Below, piece after piece: positions 7,012-16,550 of a DNA stretch of 64,000 nucleotides. Source of the DNA: DATLFA01 sp035525225 (GTDB taxonomy: Bacteria; Actinomycetota; Acidimicrobiia; Acidimicrobiales; WLNW01); assembly GCA_035525225.1 (NCBI GenBank), contig DATLFA010000034.1:1-64000 (forward strand). The letters run 5' to 3'. The notes below the pieces were generated by a model, which was not told the origin of the DNA, searched no databases, and worked only from the letters and a program-made list of their open reading frames with translations. Made by a program: the position numbers and the translations under genes. Position 1 is the stretch's first letter, and every line of letters begins with the position of its first letter.

Positions 7012-9489
7012 TCATCGTCGTCGCGCAGCGGCGATGGCCAACGCCACTGCGTCATTGGGCGACAGGGCGCTTCCCTCAGCGCGCAACTCCTCGAAGCGTC
7101 TGGCTCCGAGCCGGTGGCCGAGAACGCGCAGCGCGGCGTCGAGTCGTTTGGCTTCAGCGCCGAAAGCGGCGACCGGAGCGTGAGGCCCGGATGTCGCCCC
7201 GGAGAGCCGAGCCGCATCGATCTCCTGGCCGATTCGTGCCAACGTCACGACCAGGTTCCGCAGTGTCGCCCATTGGTGCGCCCACATCCCCAACATCTGC
7301 CAGTGGTTGATCAGCCCGGCGAACTCGTCGAGCTCTTCATCCAGGGTGGTGATCCGATCGTCTCTGCATCGCAGCGAGACCAGGGACAGCAGAGCGGTTC
7401 CTCGCAGCAGCGGGGTGTCGGCTTCTTCGGCCCGGCGCACCGCCTCGGCCAGTTGTCGTCGTGCTCGTTCGGGGTCGTCCTCCAATTCGATCTCCCCCGC
7501 GGCGTACGCGGCCCATGAGAGAGCCAGCGGGCTGGCGGACGCTTCCGCCACACGTGCGGCCTCGATCGCGAACGTACGCGCAGTTGTGATGTCATCGCGG
7601 TGCGAACTCGTGAGCGCACACATCGCGAGTCCCGTCACCTGTATTACTGGGTCGCCCGCGTTCGCCGCGGCGTCTGCGGACCGACGGCCATGATCGTGGG
7701 CGCCGGCGAGGTCGCCGTGCAGTTGACAGAGTTGACCTTGGACCAGATGTGCGATGGCGGCCGTGGGACCTTCGCCTGCTCGAGCCAGCGCACGCTGAGC
7801 GAGTTGCGCGGCAGACGTCAGGTCGCCTCGTTGCCACGAGCCGACCGCGCACCCGGCAAGCGTTACCGCGTCGGCATTTGCCGCGATGACGGGATGGTCG
7901 ATGGTGTTCTGCATCGTGCGATGCAGGTCGCTGCGAATGTGCTCCTGCGCCAACAAGAACATCCCGCGGACGAGCTCACCGAGCTCATTCGACCGGCCGG
8001 CGTCGAGCAGGGTCCGATGCGCGAGAACGAAATCGGGGACGAGAGCCTCGAGCCGCTGCATCGCGGCGGCACCATCGGGGCCTCGTAGCGCGGCATCGGC
8101 GGCAGCGACCGACACCGCGACGTGGGCCGCGTGCCGGTCAAAGACCGCGGCGTCGCTGTGCGTGCTGAGGAGTTCGCGCCGGCCGAACTCCCGCAATGGC
8201 TCGAGCAGCCGGTACGGGGCGTGGGACCGACGGACGTCGGCGACGACGAGCGACTCGTCGATGAGGCGCCACAACGCCGGCCGGACATCACCGGCCGCAC
8301 CTGCAACGGCGGCGGCCGCATCCAGATCGAACCAGCCGGCAAAGCTCGATACCGCACAGAACACGTCGCGATCGGTGGGGCTCAGCCGGTCAAAGCTCCA
8401 TCGGATGACCGCGTCCACCGAACGGTGTCGCGCGGGGCCGGCCGACGGTCGCTCGAGCACGGCCGGGTCGGCCAGCGAGTCCCGTACAGCTCGCAGCCCC
8501 ACATGACGCACACGCGCCGCGGCGAGTTCGATCAACAACGGCACACCGTCGAGCTCGCGGCAGATCTCATCTGCATGCCGGCGGGCGATCTCATCGAGTA
8601 CCACCTCCGGTGCCGACGCTCGCATGCGGTCGAAAAAAAGTGCGGCGGCCTCCGACTCGCCGTCACCGTCGCCACCGACCAGCGGGAGCGGGGAGAGTCG
8701 CCAAAGCTGTTCACCATCGGCACCGAGCGGGCGACGACTTGTCGCGAGCACCGCAACGCCGGCCGTTCGACGGACGAGCGCATCGGCAACCTCACCGGCT
8801 GCTTCGACGACGTGCTCACAGTTGTCGAGCACGACCAGCACCGGCTGGGCGGCAAAGGATTCCACGATGCGATCGATCATTGTCGCGTCGAGACGCTCTC
8901 TCACGCCGAGCTCCGAGCTGATACGACCGATCACGTCCTCGCCGGGGTCGATCGCGCCGAGTTCGACCATGCGCACTCCGCCGGCATAATGCTCGAGCAT
9001 TCGCGACGCCACGTGCAACGAGAGCCGGGTCTTTCCGACTCCCCCCGGTCCGCAAATGGTGACCAGTCGCCGCTCCCGCACCATCATCGATACGGACTCG
9101 AGGTCATGCTCACGACCGATCAGCCTGCTGTGCGGCAGCGCGACGGAGGACACTTGTTCGCGGGAGGGCTTCGCCACATCGAGAACATCCACGGGAGCGA
9201 TGAACTGATAGCCGCGGCCGTGCACCGTGCGAATGAGCTCCTGTCGATCCCCGTCGTCGCCGACGGCTCGTCGCGCCGACTTTATTCGGCTCGTCAGCGC
9301 GCTCTCGCTGACGAAACGGTCGCCCCACACCGTGTCGAGGAGCTCTTCTTTCGCAACGACGCGGTCACGGTGAACAACGAGGTGACGAAGAACGTCGAAG
9401 ACCTGCGGCTGGACCCCGATGGGCTCCCCGCACCGCGTCAGCCGCAGTTGGTCGACGTCGAGCTCGCAGTCACGAAACCTGAACAGCAT
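7012..9489 (-). CDS. Winged-helix/ATPase/TPR transcriptional regulator (COG3903 type)
   Basis: About 825 residues from ATG 9489. Residues about 1-100 form an OmpR/PhoB-type winged helix, with VFDVLRHLVVHRDRVVAKEEL and RTVHGRGYQFIAP. Then comes an NTPase module with Walker A GPGGVGKT (about 147-154) and Walker B LVVLDN (about 217-222), similar to AfsR-like STAND proteins. The C-terminal half is helical and Ala-rich, as in TPR repeats. Such proteins act as ATP-switched regulators of nearby or secondary-metabolism genes. There is no bacterial transcription activation domain in the middle, so it is shorter than SARP AfsR. It sits 41 bases downstream of the DinB-like gene and may share its transcript. 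Confidence 0.85.
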   Translation of the reverse strand: MLFRFRDCELDVDQLRLTRCGEPIGVQPQVFDVLRHLVVHRDRVVAKEELLDTVWGDRFVSESALTSRIKSARRAVGDDGDRQELIRTVHGRGYQFIAPVDVLDVAKPSREQVSSVALPHSRLIGREHDLESVSMMVRERRLVTICGPGGVGKTRLSLHVASRMLEHYAGGVRMVELGAIDPGEDVIGRISSELGVRERLDATMIDRIVESFAAQPVLVVLDNCEHVVEAAGEVADALVRRTAGVAVLATSRRPLGADGEQLWRLSPLPLVGGDGDGESEAAALFFDRMRASAPEVVLDEIARRHADEICRELDGVPLLIELAAARVRHVGLRAVRDSLADPAVLERPSAGPARHRSVDAVIRWSFDRLSPTDRDVFCAVSSFAGWFDLDAAAAVAGAAGDVRPALWRLIDESLVVADVRRSHAPYRLLEPLREFGRRELLSTHSDAAVFDRHAAHVAVSVAAADAALRGPDGAAAMQRLEALVPDFVLAHRTLLDAGRSNELGELVRGMFLLAQEHIRSDLHRTMQNTIDHPVIAANADAVTLAGCAVGSWQRGDLTSAAQLAQRALARAGEGPTAAIAHLVQGQLCQLHGDLAGAHDHGRRSADAAANAGDPVIQVTGLAMCALTSSHRDDITTARTFAIEAARVAEASASPLALSWAAYAAGEIELEDDPERARRQLAEAVRRAEEADTPLLRGTALLSLVSLRCRDDRITTLDEELDEFAGLINHWQMLGMWAHQWATLRNLVVTLARIGQEIDAARLSGATSGPHAPVAAFGAEAKRLDAALRVLGHRLGARRFEELRAEGSALSPNDAVALAIAAARRR

Positions 9490-9530
9490 GGCGAAACCCT
9501 CGATCACCCCCAGGTTAGTGACCCATGATG

Positions 9531-10139
9531 TCACGACGTGAACGGGCGGCGACCGAGAACGGCGGCGAGTGCGTCCGCGCCGTTCGCCCCGGCACCCGGA
9601 TCCAGCGGCGGATCGAACAATCCCGCTCGGGTCGCCGCGTCGAGGTACGTACGAGTGACCGCCCGCGTCGCCGCGATCACGTCATCCGCGAGCTCGAAGG
9701 GAACTCCCAGAGCCTGGGCAAGATCCCAGCCGTGCGCTACGACCTCGACTGTCGTGAATTCGACGGCTCGCAATCCCCGTGTGACTCCCCAGGGGAACGA
9801 TCGCACCTCCCGCAAGGATCGCGGCGTCCATGCGGCGACACCACGCTCGACCGCGATGCGTATCCGCGCCGAGGTGTGTTGCGAAGCGCCCAATTCGTCG
9901 GGCTCGATCGGCGGAGGGAGATCGTTCCCGTTGGCGAACGGCACGAGGCTCTCGATGATCGACGCCGTGTGCACCACGAGAGCGAGCACGTCCCATTCGG
10001 GACACGGTGTGGGCATCGACCAGCCCTCCGCCGGGATCTCGTGCACCAACCCCGCGAACTCGACACCGGCCTCGCGAAGCACGCTCAACATTTGTGTTCC
10101 GTCGTCGAGCAGAGCCGAATACTTCATGAGCTGTTCCAT
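9531..10139 (-). CDS. TIGR03086/maleylpyruvate isomerase-like DinB-fold protein
   Basis: About 202 residues from ATG 10139; an in-frame ATG at 10128 is an alternative. The pattern MPTPCPEWDVLALVVHTASI near residue 45 and TTVEVVAHGWDLAQALG near residue 145 matches the mycothiol-dependent DinB/MDMPI superfamily, in which three His residues bind a divalent metal. Members catalyse thiol-dependent isomerisation or transfer, or detoxify with mycothiol. The substrate is unknown. The upstream frame continues open for nearly 600 bases but has a different character and no function here. Confidence 0.8.
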   Translation of the reverse strand: MEQLMKYSALLDDGTQMLSVLREAGVEFAGLVHEIPAEGWSMPTPCPEWDVLALVVHTASIIESLVPFANGNDLPPPIEPDELGASQHTSARIRIAVERGVAAWTPRSLREVRSFPWGVTRGLRAVEFTTVEVVAHGWDLAQALGVPFELADDVIAATRAVTRTYLDAATRAGLFDPPLDPGAGANGADALAAVLGRRPFTS

Positions 10140-10159
10140 GCCCCGATTCTCCGGGGAAC

Positions 10160-10748
10160 AGTGACACGAAACATGGACAAACCGTGAATCTTCTCTGGAT
10201 CGACGCGGTTCGTGGCGCAGCGGATGGTCGTCGAGCTCGCGGGTGGGGCTGAAGCCCGGGGAGGAATAGATGTCGTCGCGTTTGCCGTGTAACGAGAAGC
10301 GTCTTCCGATGCAGTTCCGAAATAGCCCGCCCCTTCCGGAGTCGATGCCGGCGGGCCAGCCTTCGCCGTGGGCCGTGACGGCGCGGCCTTCGACGAGTCC
10401 TGTTCGCGGCGACGCGGTGACCGTGAGACCCTGCTGGATCACGACAGTCGTCGCCGGCGTAACCGTTGTTGACGGCGCCGATGATGGCGTGCTCGCGCTC
10501 GACACAACGACCGTAGTCGGCGGGCGAGCGAGCACCGACGGCGGGCGAACGCATTTGCTTCCGACTGGTTCTCTGTGGAGTGCAAGGCCGATGCTCTGAT
10601 CGTGCTCGGGGGTGGGTTCGGTCGTGGGGCCGTCGGGCGCGCGCCGCAAGGTCGGTTCGACACTGACGACGACTTGGTCGAAATCGGCAAGCTCCAAAGC
10701 GCTCTCGAGCGATGCCTTCGGCGTCACAGTGACGCTCCGCCGCTGGTT
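10160..10748 (-). pseudogene. Remnant of a secreted or surface protein
   Basis: The minus strand between the DinB-like gene and the MMPL start is open but has no proper start; an in-frame stop lies at about 10747. It reads an extracellular-looking piece (SVTVTPKASLESALELADF, QVVVSVEP), a Ser/Thr/Pro/Val-rich linker, and a segment resembling neocarzinostatin-like repeats (LTVTASPRTGLVEGRAV, then HGEGWPAG). After about 10300 it loses coding character. I read it as the eroded end of a surface or anti-sigma-like protein. It could also be an over-long frame, so confidence is low. Confidence 0.4.
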
Positions 10749-10818
10749 CTATCTCCTTGTCGAGTCCCGAACTGCAGCCATAGGATCCGGCCGACCAGGC
10801 CCTTGGAGCGGCGTGCAG

Positions 10819-13065
10819 ATGGCGTCAACGAAGAGTTCCACCCAGCGTTTGGCCCGTGCGTGCAGCGCACGGCCGTGGACGACCATCGCGATATGGGTCG
10901 CGGCAGTTGTCGTGTCGGGAGTGCTCTCCTCGGCACAGCTCGGCGACGTGGTCACCACCGACGCCAACTTCACCAACTCACCAGAGGCGCTACGCGCCAG
11001 ACGACTTATCGAGGAGCGACTGCGCGGCGGCGAGTTCCTCACCGAGCTCTACATCGTCTCCTCACCTACCGCGACGGTAGATGACCCCACCTTCCGCGCT
11101 GCTGCGGGCGAACTGCAAACTCGCTCGACCGCGCTCGGCCCGTCGACGGTCGCTGGTGTTGCCAACTTCTTCGAGAACAACGACGCATCGCTCGTCGCGA
11201 GAGACCGGCGCACGATGCTCGTGCCCGTCACGCTCGTCAAGTCGAGCGGCGTCGATGTCAGCGAGAACGGCCCGCTATTGCGTGAGATCGCAGCCGATGT
11301 CAGCAGCAGCTCGGGTCTACAAGTCGAGGTATTCGGCGCGGCTTCGTTGAGTGAGGATTTCAGCACGATCTCCGAAGAGGACCTACGCAAGGGCGAATCA
11401 GTCGGTATTCTCGTTGCGCTCGTCGTGCTCGTGTTCGTGTTCGGCGCGCTCGTCGCAGGAGTGATCCCGATCCTCACTGCGCTCGGGTCGATCGCTCTGG
11501 CGCTGGCGACTGTCGCCCTTTTCGGACAGCTCTACCAGTTTTCGTTCTTCGTCACGAACATGATTGCGATGATGGGTCTGGCGCTCGGCATCGACTATTC
11601 GCTGTTCATCATCTCGCGCTACCGCGAAGAGCGGGCGCACGGTCGCGACGAGTTGGCCGCGATCGAAGCGGCGGGCGCGACCGCCAGTCGCGCCGTCCTG
11701 TTCAGCGGACTGACCGTCGTCGTGGCCCTATTGGGCATGCTCCTCATCCCCACGACCATCTTTCGCAGCCTTGCCGCGGGCGCGATCTTCGTTGCGGTGT
11801 TTGCGGTGCTTGCTTCGCTCACGTTGCTACCCGCGATCCTCGCGCTGCTCGGTGACCGTATAAACGCCGGGCGAATCCGGCGCAAGAAGTCGGTCGTGTC
11901 GCAGGCGCACCCGCTTTGGGATCGTGTCGCTCGCCTCGTCATGGCCCGTCCGATTGCCGCGATCATTCTGGGGGCGGGCGTCCTGCTGCTTGCTGCGATC
12001 CCATACTTGGGTATCGAGACCGGGTTCGCCGGCGTCACGACATTGCCCAAGAGCGCGGAGTCGAGGCAAGCCTTCGACAAGCTGATTCAGAGCTTCCCCG
12101 GCGGTCTCGACTCGCCGGTCGAGATCGTCATTGCGGGCCCGAGCACCGATGCCGATGTGGTGCGCGGAGTCGAACTGTTGCAGCGCGACCTTGCCGCCGA
12201 CGGCTCGTTCGGTGCGAGTCGAGTCGAAGTGAACACCGCGGGTGATCTCACGCTCGTGTCCGCACCGCTGCAGGGCGATCCGGCGAGCGACGCAGCAGTG
12301 TCCGCCATCTCGCGTGTGCGTGACCGCTATGTGCCGGCTGCATTGCCCGAGTCGGCTTCGTACGAGGTGCTCGTAGGCGGACAAACCGCCTTCAACAAAG
12401 ACTTCTTCGATCTGACCGATCGCTACATGCCTATCGTGTTCGCGTTCGTGTTGAGCGTTTCGTTCCTGCTCTTGATGGTCGTGTTCCGTTCGCTGGTTGT
12501 GCCACTGAAAGCCATCATCATGAACTTGCTGTCAGTCGGCGCGGCCTACGGTCTCATCGTGCTCGTCATGCAAAAGGGTGTCGGCAACGAGATCTTCGGG
12601 TTCCAGCAAGTCGACGTAATCGAGGCGTGGATCCCACTGTTCCTATTCTCGGTGCTGTTCGGGCTGTCGATGGACTACCACGTGTTCTTGCTCAGCCGCA
12701 TCCGTGAGCACTACGACCAGAGCAAGGACAACACCGAGTCCGTCGCCCATGGCCTCAGCACGACCGGTGCCATCATCACCGGCGCGGCACTCATCATGGT
12801 TGCGGTGTTCGGCGGCTTTGCCGCGGGCAATCTCGTGGCGTTTCAGCAAATGGGTTTCGGACTCGCGGTCGCCGTGTTGATCGACGCGACCATCGTGCGG
12901 TCGGTGCTCGTGCCTGCGACCATGAAGTTGCTCGGTGCTCGCAACTGGTATCTTCCGCGCTGGCTGCAGTGGCTCCCGCAGATCCACATCGAAGGCACTG
13001 CCCCGGTCATCGACGTGCACGGGCCACGCGTTGCGCCACGCGAACAAAAGCGGCAGAACGCGTGA
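10819..13065 (+). CDS. MMPL/RND-family transporter
   Basis: 748 residues from ATG 10819 behind GGAG. The two-fold repeated RND architecture is clear: a signal-anchor helix, an extracytoplasmic domain (about 40-190), a bundle of helices, a second external domain (about 410-560), and a second bundle. Each half carries the MMPL signature, GLALGIDYSLFIISRYREE and GLSMDYHVFLLSRIREHY, with the Asp-Tyr pair used for proton coupling. In actinobacteria such proteins export lipids, siderophores or toxic compounds. The convergent blue-copper gene follows 20 bases later. The cargo is not predictable. Confidence 0.9.
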   Translation: MASTKSSTQRLARACSARPWTTIAIWVAAVVVSGVLSSAQLGDVVTTDANFTNSPEALRARRLIEERLRGGEFLTELYIVSSPTATVDDPTFRAAAGELQTRSTALGPSTVAGVANFFENNDASLVARDRRTMLVPVTLVKSSGVDVSENGPLLREIAADVSSSSGLQVEVFGAASLSEDFSTISEEDLRKGESVGILVALVVLVFVFGALVAGVIPILTALGSIALALATVALFGQLYQFSFFVTNMIAMMGLALGIDYSLFIISRYREERAHGRDELAAIEAAGATASRAVLFSGLTVVVALLGMLLIPTTIFRSLAAGAIFVAVFAVLASLTLLPAILALLGDRINAGRIRRKKSVVSQAHPLWDRVARLVMARPIAAIILGAGVLLLAAIPYLGIETGFAGVTTLPKSAESRQAFDKLIQSFPGGLDSPVEIVIAGPSTDADVVRGVELLQRDLAADGSFGASRVEVNTAGDLTLVSAPLQGDPASDAAVSAISRVRDRYVPAALPESASYEVLVGGQTAFNKDFFDLTDRYMPIVFAFVLSVSFLLLMVVFRSLVVPLKAIIMNLLSVGAAYGLIVLVMQKGVGNEIFGFQQVDVIEAWIPLFLFSVLFGLSMDYHVFLLSRIREHYDQSKDNTESVAHGLSTTGAIITGAALIMVAVFGGFAAGNLVAFQQMGFGLAVAVLIDATIVRSVLVPATMKLLGARNWYLPRWLQWLPQIHIEGTAPVIDVHGPRVAPREQKRQNA

Positions 13066-13085
13066 CCAAGTCGGGGCCGGATCGC

Positions 13086-13730
13086 TCACGCCCGATCTAT
13101 ACGATTCCACAGCAGGGTGAAGCCGATCAGGATCGTAAGGCCGAGCTGTGCGAGCAGCAGCACGACGATGGTCGCGTCGGCCCCGCCCGCGAGAGGCGGC
13201 GAGGCGGCTGATGCGGACAGTGCCTGTCCCTCGGGTTCTGCTCGTGGTGTCGGCGGCGCGTTGATCGCCGTCGCCGGTGCCCCCGCTTGCGTCTCGGCTT
13301 GTCGGTCTGTCGCCAGTGGTGTGGCAGCGGCGGGGCTGGTCCCTGCGGCGCTCACCACGACCGAGCCCGTCATGCCGGGGTGGAGGACGCAGTAGTAGGG
13401 GAACACGCCGACCTTGTCGAACGTTGCGTCGAGTGTCGCGCCCTTGTTGAGCAAAGTGGTGTCGCCGAAAGAGCCGCCGACGCCGGTCACCGTGTGGGGC
13501 ATCACGCTCGTGTTGACGAAGCGCACCGTGCGTCCGACGGTGACATCGACAACGGTCGGCGTGAAACACGACAGGTCGATCTGCACCTCTGAACCGGCAG
13601 CTTGCGAGACAGGCTTTTCGCAGGGCGGGACCCCGCCGCCTGCGCTCGCGGGTGCGCTGACGAAGGCGACCGATGCAACGACCATTGCGCCTACGAATGT
13701 CAGCATGGAAAGAGCCCGCCGAACGGCCAT
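13086..13730 (-). CDS. Membrane-anchored blue-copper (plastocyanin-like) protein
   Basis: About 214 residues, starting at ATG 13730 because GGAGGATG lies seven bases upstream; an ATG six bases earlier overlaps that site. A Sec signal peptide (residues 1-30) precedes a cupredoxin domain with the type-1 copper ligands His79 (SVMPHTVTG), Cys114, His117 and Met120 (YYCVLHPGMTG). An Ala/Pro-rich linker and a C-terminal transmembrane helix (about 190-208) follow, so the copper domain is held on the outer face of the membrane. It probably serves as an electron carrier or copper-binding protein. It is divergent from the MarR gene. Confidence 0.88.
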   Translation of the reverse strand: MAVRRALSMLTFVGAMVVASVAFVSAPASAGGGVPPCEKPVSQAAGSEVQIDLSCFTPTVVDVTVGRTVRFVNTSVMPHTVTGVGGSFGDTTLLNKGATLDATFDKVGVFPYYCVLHPGMTGSVVVSAAGTSPAAATPLATDRQAETQAGAPATAINAPPTPRAEPEGQALSASAASPPLAGGADATIVVLLLAQLGLTILIGFTLLWNRIDRA

Positions 13731-13863
13731 CGTCATCCTCCTCCACCGAGGTTGTCCTCGTGAGCGGTAGTACACCGGCGCGGTGGGTCGGGTTCCCGCT
13801 GAGACAGTCACTCACCGCTGAGCCCTGCGTGTCGACTCGGTAAGGTGACAGCATGAGGTTTGC

Positions 13864-14445
13864 ATGACACGCCACCAACCACGGCCGGCAGAGCCGCTGT
13901 CGACGCTCGCGCCGGCGATCGCCGCGACGAAGCGACAGTCGTCGGCACTTCGCCAGGAGAGACTCGACCGGGTCGAAGATGCGCTGACGCATTTGAACCG
14001 CATCATCAACGGTCGCGCCGCGGATCGGGTGCGTATGGAGCGTTCTGGCATACCGATCAGCAAACCACTGATGATGGTGTTGCGAGCGCTCTATGAACAC
14101 GGCCCTATGGGTGTGGTCGAGCTGGGCGAGCTCAATCACATGGACAAGGGATACGTGAGCCGCTCCTGGCGATCGTTGCAGGCGAGCGGCTACATCTCCG
14201 CGTCCGAGAGCGATGATCAACGTACGACAACCCTGCATTTGACGCCCGACGGGCGCGACGTCTACCGGCGGTGGCGGCGCGCCAACGCTGCCATCGTGGG
14301 ACAAGCGTTGCGCGAGTGGGAAGACGATGACCTCGAGAACCTCGTCATCCACGTCGAGCGGCTGTTGTCGTCGTTCGCGCAGACACCCAAGACGACGGCG
14401 CCTGAGGTCGCAGTGATGCTTGACAAAGTCAACGACCTGACGTAG
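13864..14445 (+). CDS. MarR-family transcriptional regulator
   Basis: 193 residues from ATG 13864, seven bases after GAGG. The winged helix-turn-helix runs from about residue 70 to 130: PLMMVLRALYEHGPMGVVEL, MDKGYVSRSWRSLQASGYI, SDDQRTTTLHLTPDGRDVY. An extra 50-residue N-terminal extension precedes it. MarR proteins bind palindromic operators as dimers and respond to small ligands. It is divergent from the cupredoxin gene, with 133 bases between them, and 34 bases ahead of the binding-protein gene, so either could be its target. No clear palindrome was recognised in the gap. Confidence 0.9.
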   Translation: MTRHQPRPAEPLSTLAPAIAATKRQSSALRQERLDRVEDALTHLNRIINGRAADRVRMERSGIPISKPLMMVLRALYEHGPMGVVELGELNHMDKGYVSRSWRSLQASGYISASESDDQRTTTLHLTPDGRDVYRRWRRANAAIVGQALREWEDDDLENLVIHVERLLSSFAQTPKTTAPEVAVMLDKVNDLT

Positions 14446-14479
14446 CTTCCCCACCGCTCATACCCCAGGGGGGACAACC

Positions 14480-16192
14480 ATGCAGGTTCGCCGACGTATT
14501 CGTTTCGTGACTATTGCTGTTCTGGTGGGGCTTCTCGCGGCAGCGTGCGGCGATGACGGCGGTGACGACGCGTCGGGCACGGCGACCACCGCCGGTGGCT
14601 CGGGTGCAACCGCGCCGGCGACGACGGCAGCGCCGAAGACCGGCGGCAGCGTGACCATGGGTGTCTTCGCGGAGCCGTCGGGGCTCGACCCTGTCGTCGC
14701 GCAAGGTGGTGGCACAGGCGGCAACCACGAGATGGGTGCGATCTACGACACGTTGATGCGCATCGATCCGACGACGAAGGCGTTCGTGCCCCAACTCGCG
14801 GAGTCGATCGCGGCCAACGCGGATGGTTCCGAGTTCACGTTGAAGTTGCGCCCCAATGTGAAGTTCAGCGACGGCACCGACTTCGACGCCGAAGCGGTGG
14901 TGTTCGGGTTGAAGCGCCATGTGCAGTACGGCTCGGCGTTCGCCGGTCAAGTGTCGTCCGTCAAGGAATACACCGTGGTCGACAAGCTCACGGTGAAGAT
15001 GACCCTGACGGGTCCGTGGCCCAACTTCCCCTATGTGCTTTCCAATGCGCCCGGGATGATTCCGTCGCCGACTGCGATCAAAGCGCAGTGCGCCGATCTG
15101 ACCAAGCCCGCGCGTGAGTGCTCGTTCGCCCAAAAGCCGGTGGGTGCCGGCCCGTTCGTCGTCGACTCCTACAAGCCGAGAGAGGCGTTGGACCTCAAGC
15201 GCAGCCCCACCTACTGGGGCGGCCCGGCCTATCTCGATTCGCTCAAGTTCGTCTTGCTGCGGGGCGCGCAAGCCACCTATGACGGCCTGAAGACCAACAC
15301 TTTGCAGGTGGGCTTCCTTCGCGAGGCGCAGGCGATCAAGACGGCCGCCGACGAGAAACAGTTCGACTCGTACACGTTGATTCAAGGCTTCGGCGGCATC
15401 GTGTTGCTGAACAACGGGCAGATCACCTGCAAGGGCGGTCTGCCGGCGGCGGTCTGCGCCGGGAAACCCGATGGCATCATCGATCTCGGCAAGCCGACGG
15501 GTGACAAGCGCATCCGTCAAGCGATTGCCCATGCGATCGACCCGACGCAGATGGATCAGCGGATGAACCAAGGGACCGGATTACCCGGCTTCGAGTTCTT
15601 CGTGAAGGGCTCGCGTTTCGATGTCGGCCCGATGGCGGAGACCAACGTCGACAAGGCCAAGGCGCTGGTCGAAGAGGTCAAGAAGGAGAAGAACTGGGAC
15701 GGTTCGATTTCGGTGGCCTGTCTGGCCGAGCAGGCAACGGGTCCCGCTTTCGTGTTGGCCGTCGCAACAGCTCTGAATGCCGTCGGTTTCAAAGCCACGC
15801 AAGATGTCAAGCCCGCGACGGAGTACATCACCAATGTGCAGACCAGTCGCAACTACGACGTGGCGTGCTGGGGCTTCAATGTCGCCGACGAAGCACCCGA
15901 GGCGGGGCTCTCACGCCACGTGCTGTCCGTCGCCGGGGGTAACAGCGGTGGCAACGCCATGAACCTCAACAACACCGCGATCGATACGCAGATCAAGGCC
16001 CTGCGCGAGGCCAAGACCGACCCCGAGCGCAAGTCGGCGTTCGAGAAGATCCTCACCGTTTGGAAAGAAGAGATCCCCTCGGTCGTCTATAGCAACAACG
16101 CCGAAGTCATCGCGTTCAACAAGAAGGTGAAAGACCTCAAGTTCAACGTGGCCACCACCGTCATGTTCGACAAAGCCTGGCTCGACTCATGA
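14480..16192 (+). CDS. ABC transporter substrate-binding lipoprotein, family 5 (peptide/nickel type)
   Basis: 570 residues from ATG 14480 behind AGGGGGG. A lipoprotein signal ends in LLAAAC (Cys 23), followed by a low-complexity Asp/Gly/Thr/Ala linker. The mature protein has the SBP-5 pattern: GGSVTMGVFAEPSGLDPVV, LMRIDPTTKAFVPQLAESIA, FTLKLRPNVKFSDGTDF. These proteins bind oligopeptides, nickel chelates or other small organics on the outer face for uptake. No permease or ATPase genes lie nearby, so it either works with a distant transporter or acts as a sensor. It may be co-transcribed with the MarR gene. Confidence 0.88.
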   Translation: MQVRRRIRFVTIAVLVGLLAAACGDDGGDDASGTATTAGGSGATAPATTAAPKTGGSVTMGVFAEPSGLDPVVAQGGGTGGNHEMGAIYDTLMRIDPTTKAFVPQLAESIAANADGSEFTLKLRPNVKFSDGTDFDAEAVVFGLKRHVQYGSAFAGQVSSVKEYTVVDKLTVKMTLTGPWPNFPYVLSNAPGMIPSPTAIKAQCADLTKPARECSFAQKPVGAGPFVVDSYKPREALDLKRSPTYWGGPAYLDSLKFVLLRGAQATYDGLKTNTLQVGFLREAQAIKTAADEKQFDSYTLIQGFGGIVLLNNGQITCKGGLPAAVCAGKPDGIIDLGKPTGDKRIRQAIAHAIDPTQMDQRMNQGTGLPGFEFFVKGSRFDVGPMAETNVDKAKALVEEVKKEKNWDGSISVACLAEQATGPAFVLAVATALNAVGFKATQDVKPATEYITNVQTSRNYDVACWGFNVADEAPEAGLSRHVLSVAGGNSGGNAMNLNNTAIDTQIKALREAKTDPERKSAFEKILTVWKEEIPSVVYSNNAEVIAFNKKVKDLKFNVATTVMFDKAWLDS

Positions 16193-16200
16193 AAGCAAGG

Positions 16201-16397
16201 CAGCCGCGACCCGGATGGACGACTACTACGAAACGGTGAGCTGGAGAGAACCGGTGTCCGCAACTGGGCGCGCGACTGTGGGTTCGTCGTGACGCAAGAG
16301 GACGGCCTTCTACAACCTGTGGTTGTCGAATCCGCGGACACGGGTGCTGGTACAAGTCGGACTGGATGACGTCGAGGCGTATCTCGGCGCCATCTGA
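16201..16397 (+). pseudogene. Short frameshifted gene remnant
   Basis: Just after the binding-protein gene, three successive frames read as one protein-like string: MDDYYETV, then ELERTGVRNWARDCGFVV and TQEDG, then FYNLWLSNPRTRVLVQVG and LDDVEAYLGAI before a stop at about 16397. Two one- or two-base shifts are needed to join them. The composition is protein-like, but I do not recognise the family. It is probably a decayed small gene. Confidence 0.4.
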
Positions 16398-16550
16398 ACG
16401 GCTCGGCAGATTCGTCAGAACCCGCGGGCAGATGCACTCGGGCGAGCGCCGGCATCGGCCGCGCATGGACGACGCGAAGTATTGACCCGCCCGCGCTAAG
16501 AACTCGCGAAGGTGCCTTGTTCGCGACGCAGGGCGTGCAATAACTGAGCC
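16398..16550. other. Probable kdp upstream region
   Basis: About 150 bases with no coding signal, between the remnant and the first small frame of the kdp locus. It is the likely place for the KdpE-controlled promoter. I could not identify a KdpE box, and it does not look like a ydaO-type c-di-AMP riboswitch by eye. Confidence 0.35.

Noticed and set aside
16398..16550. A c-di-AMP riboswitch upstream of kdp
   Set aside because: Some bacteria have one here, but I could not see the conserved ydaO core, so it is not reported.
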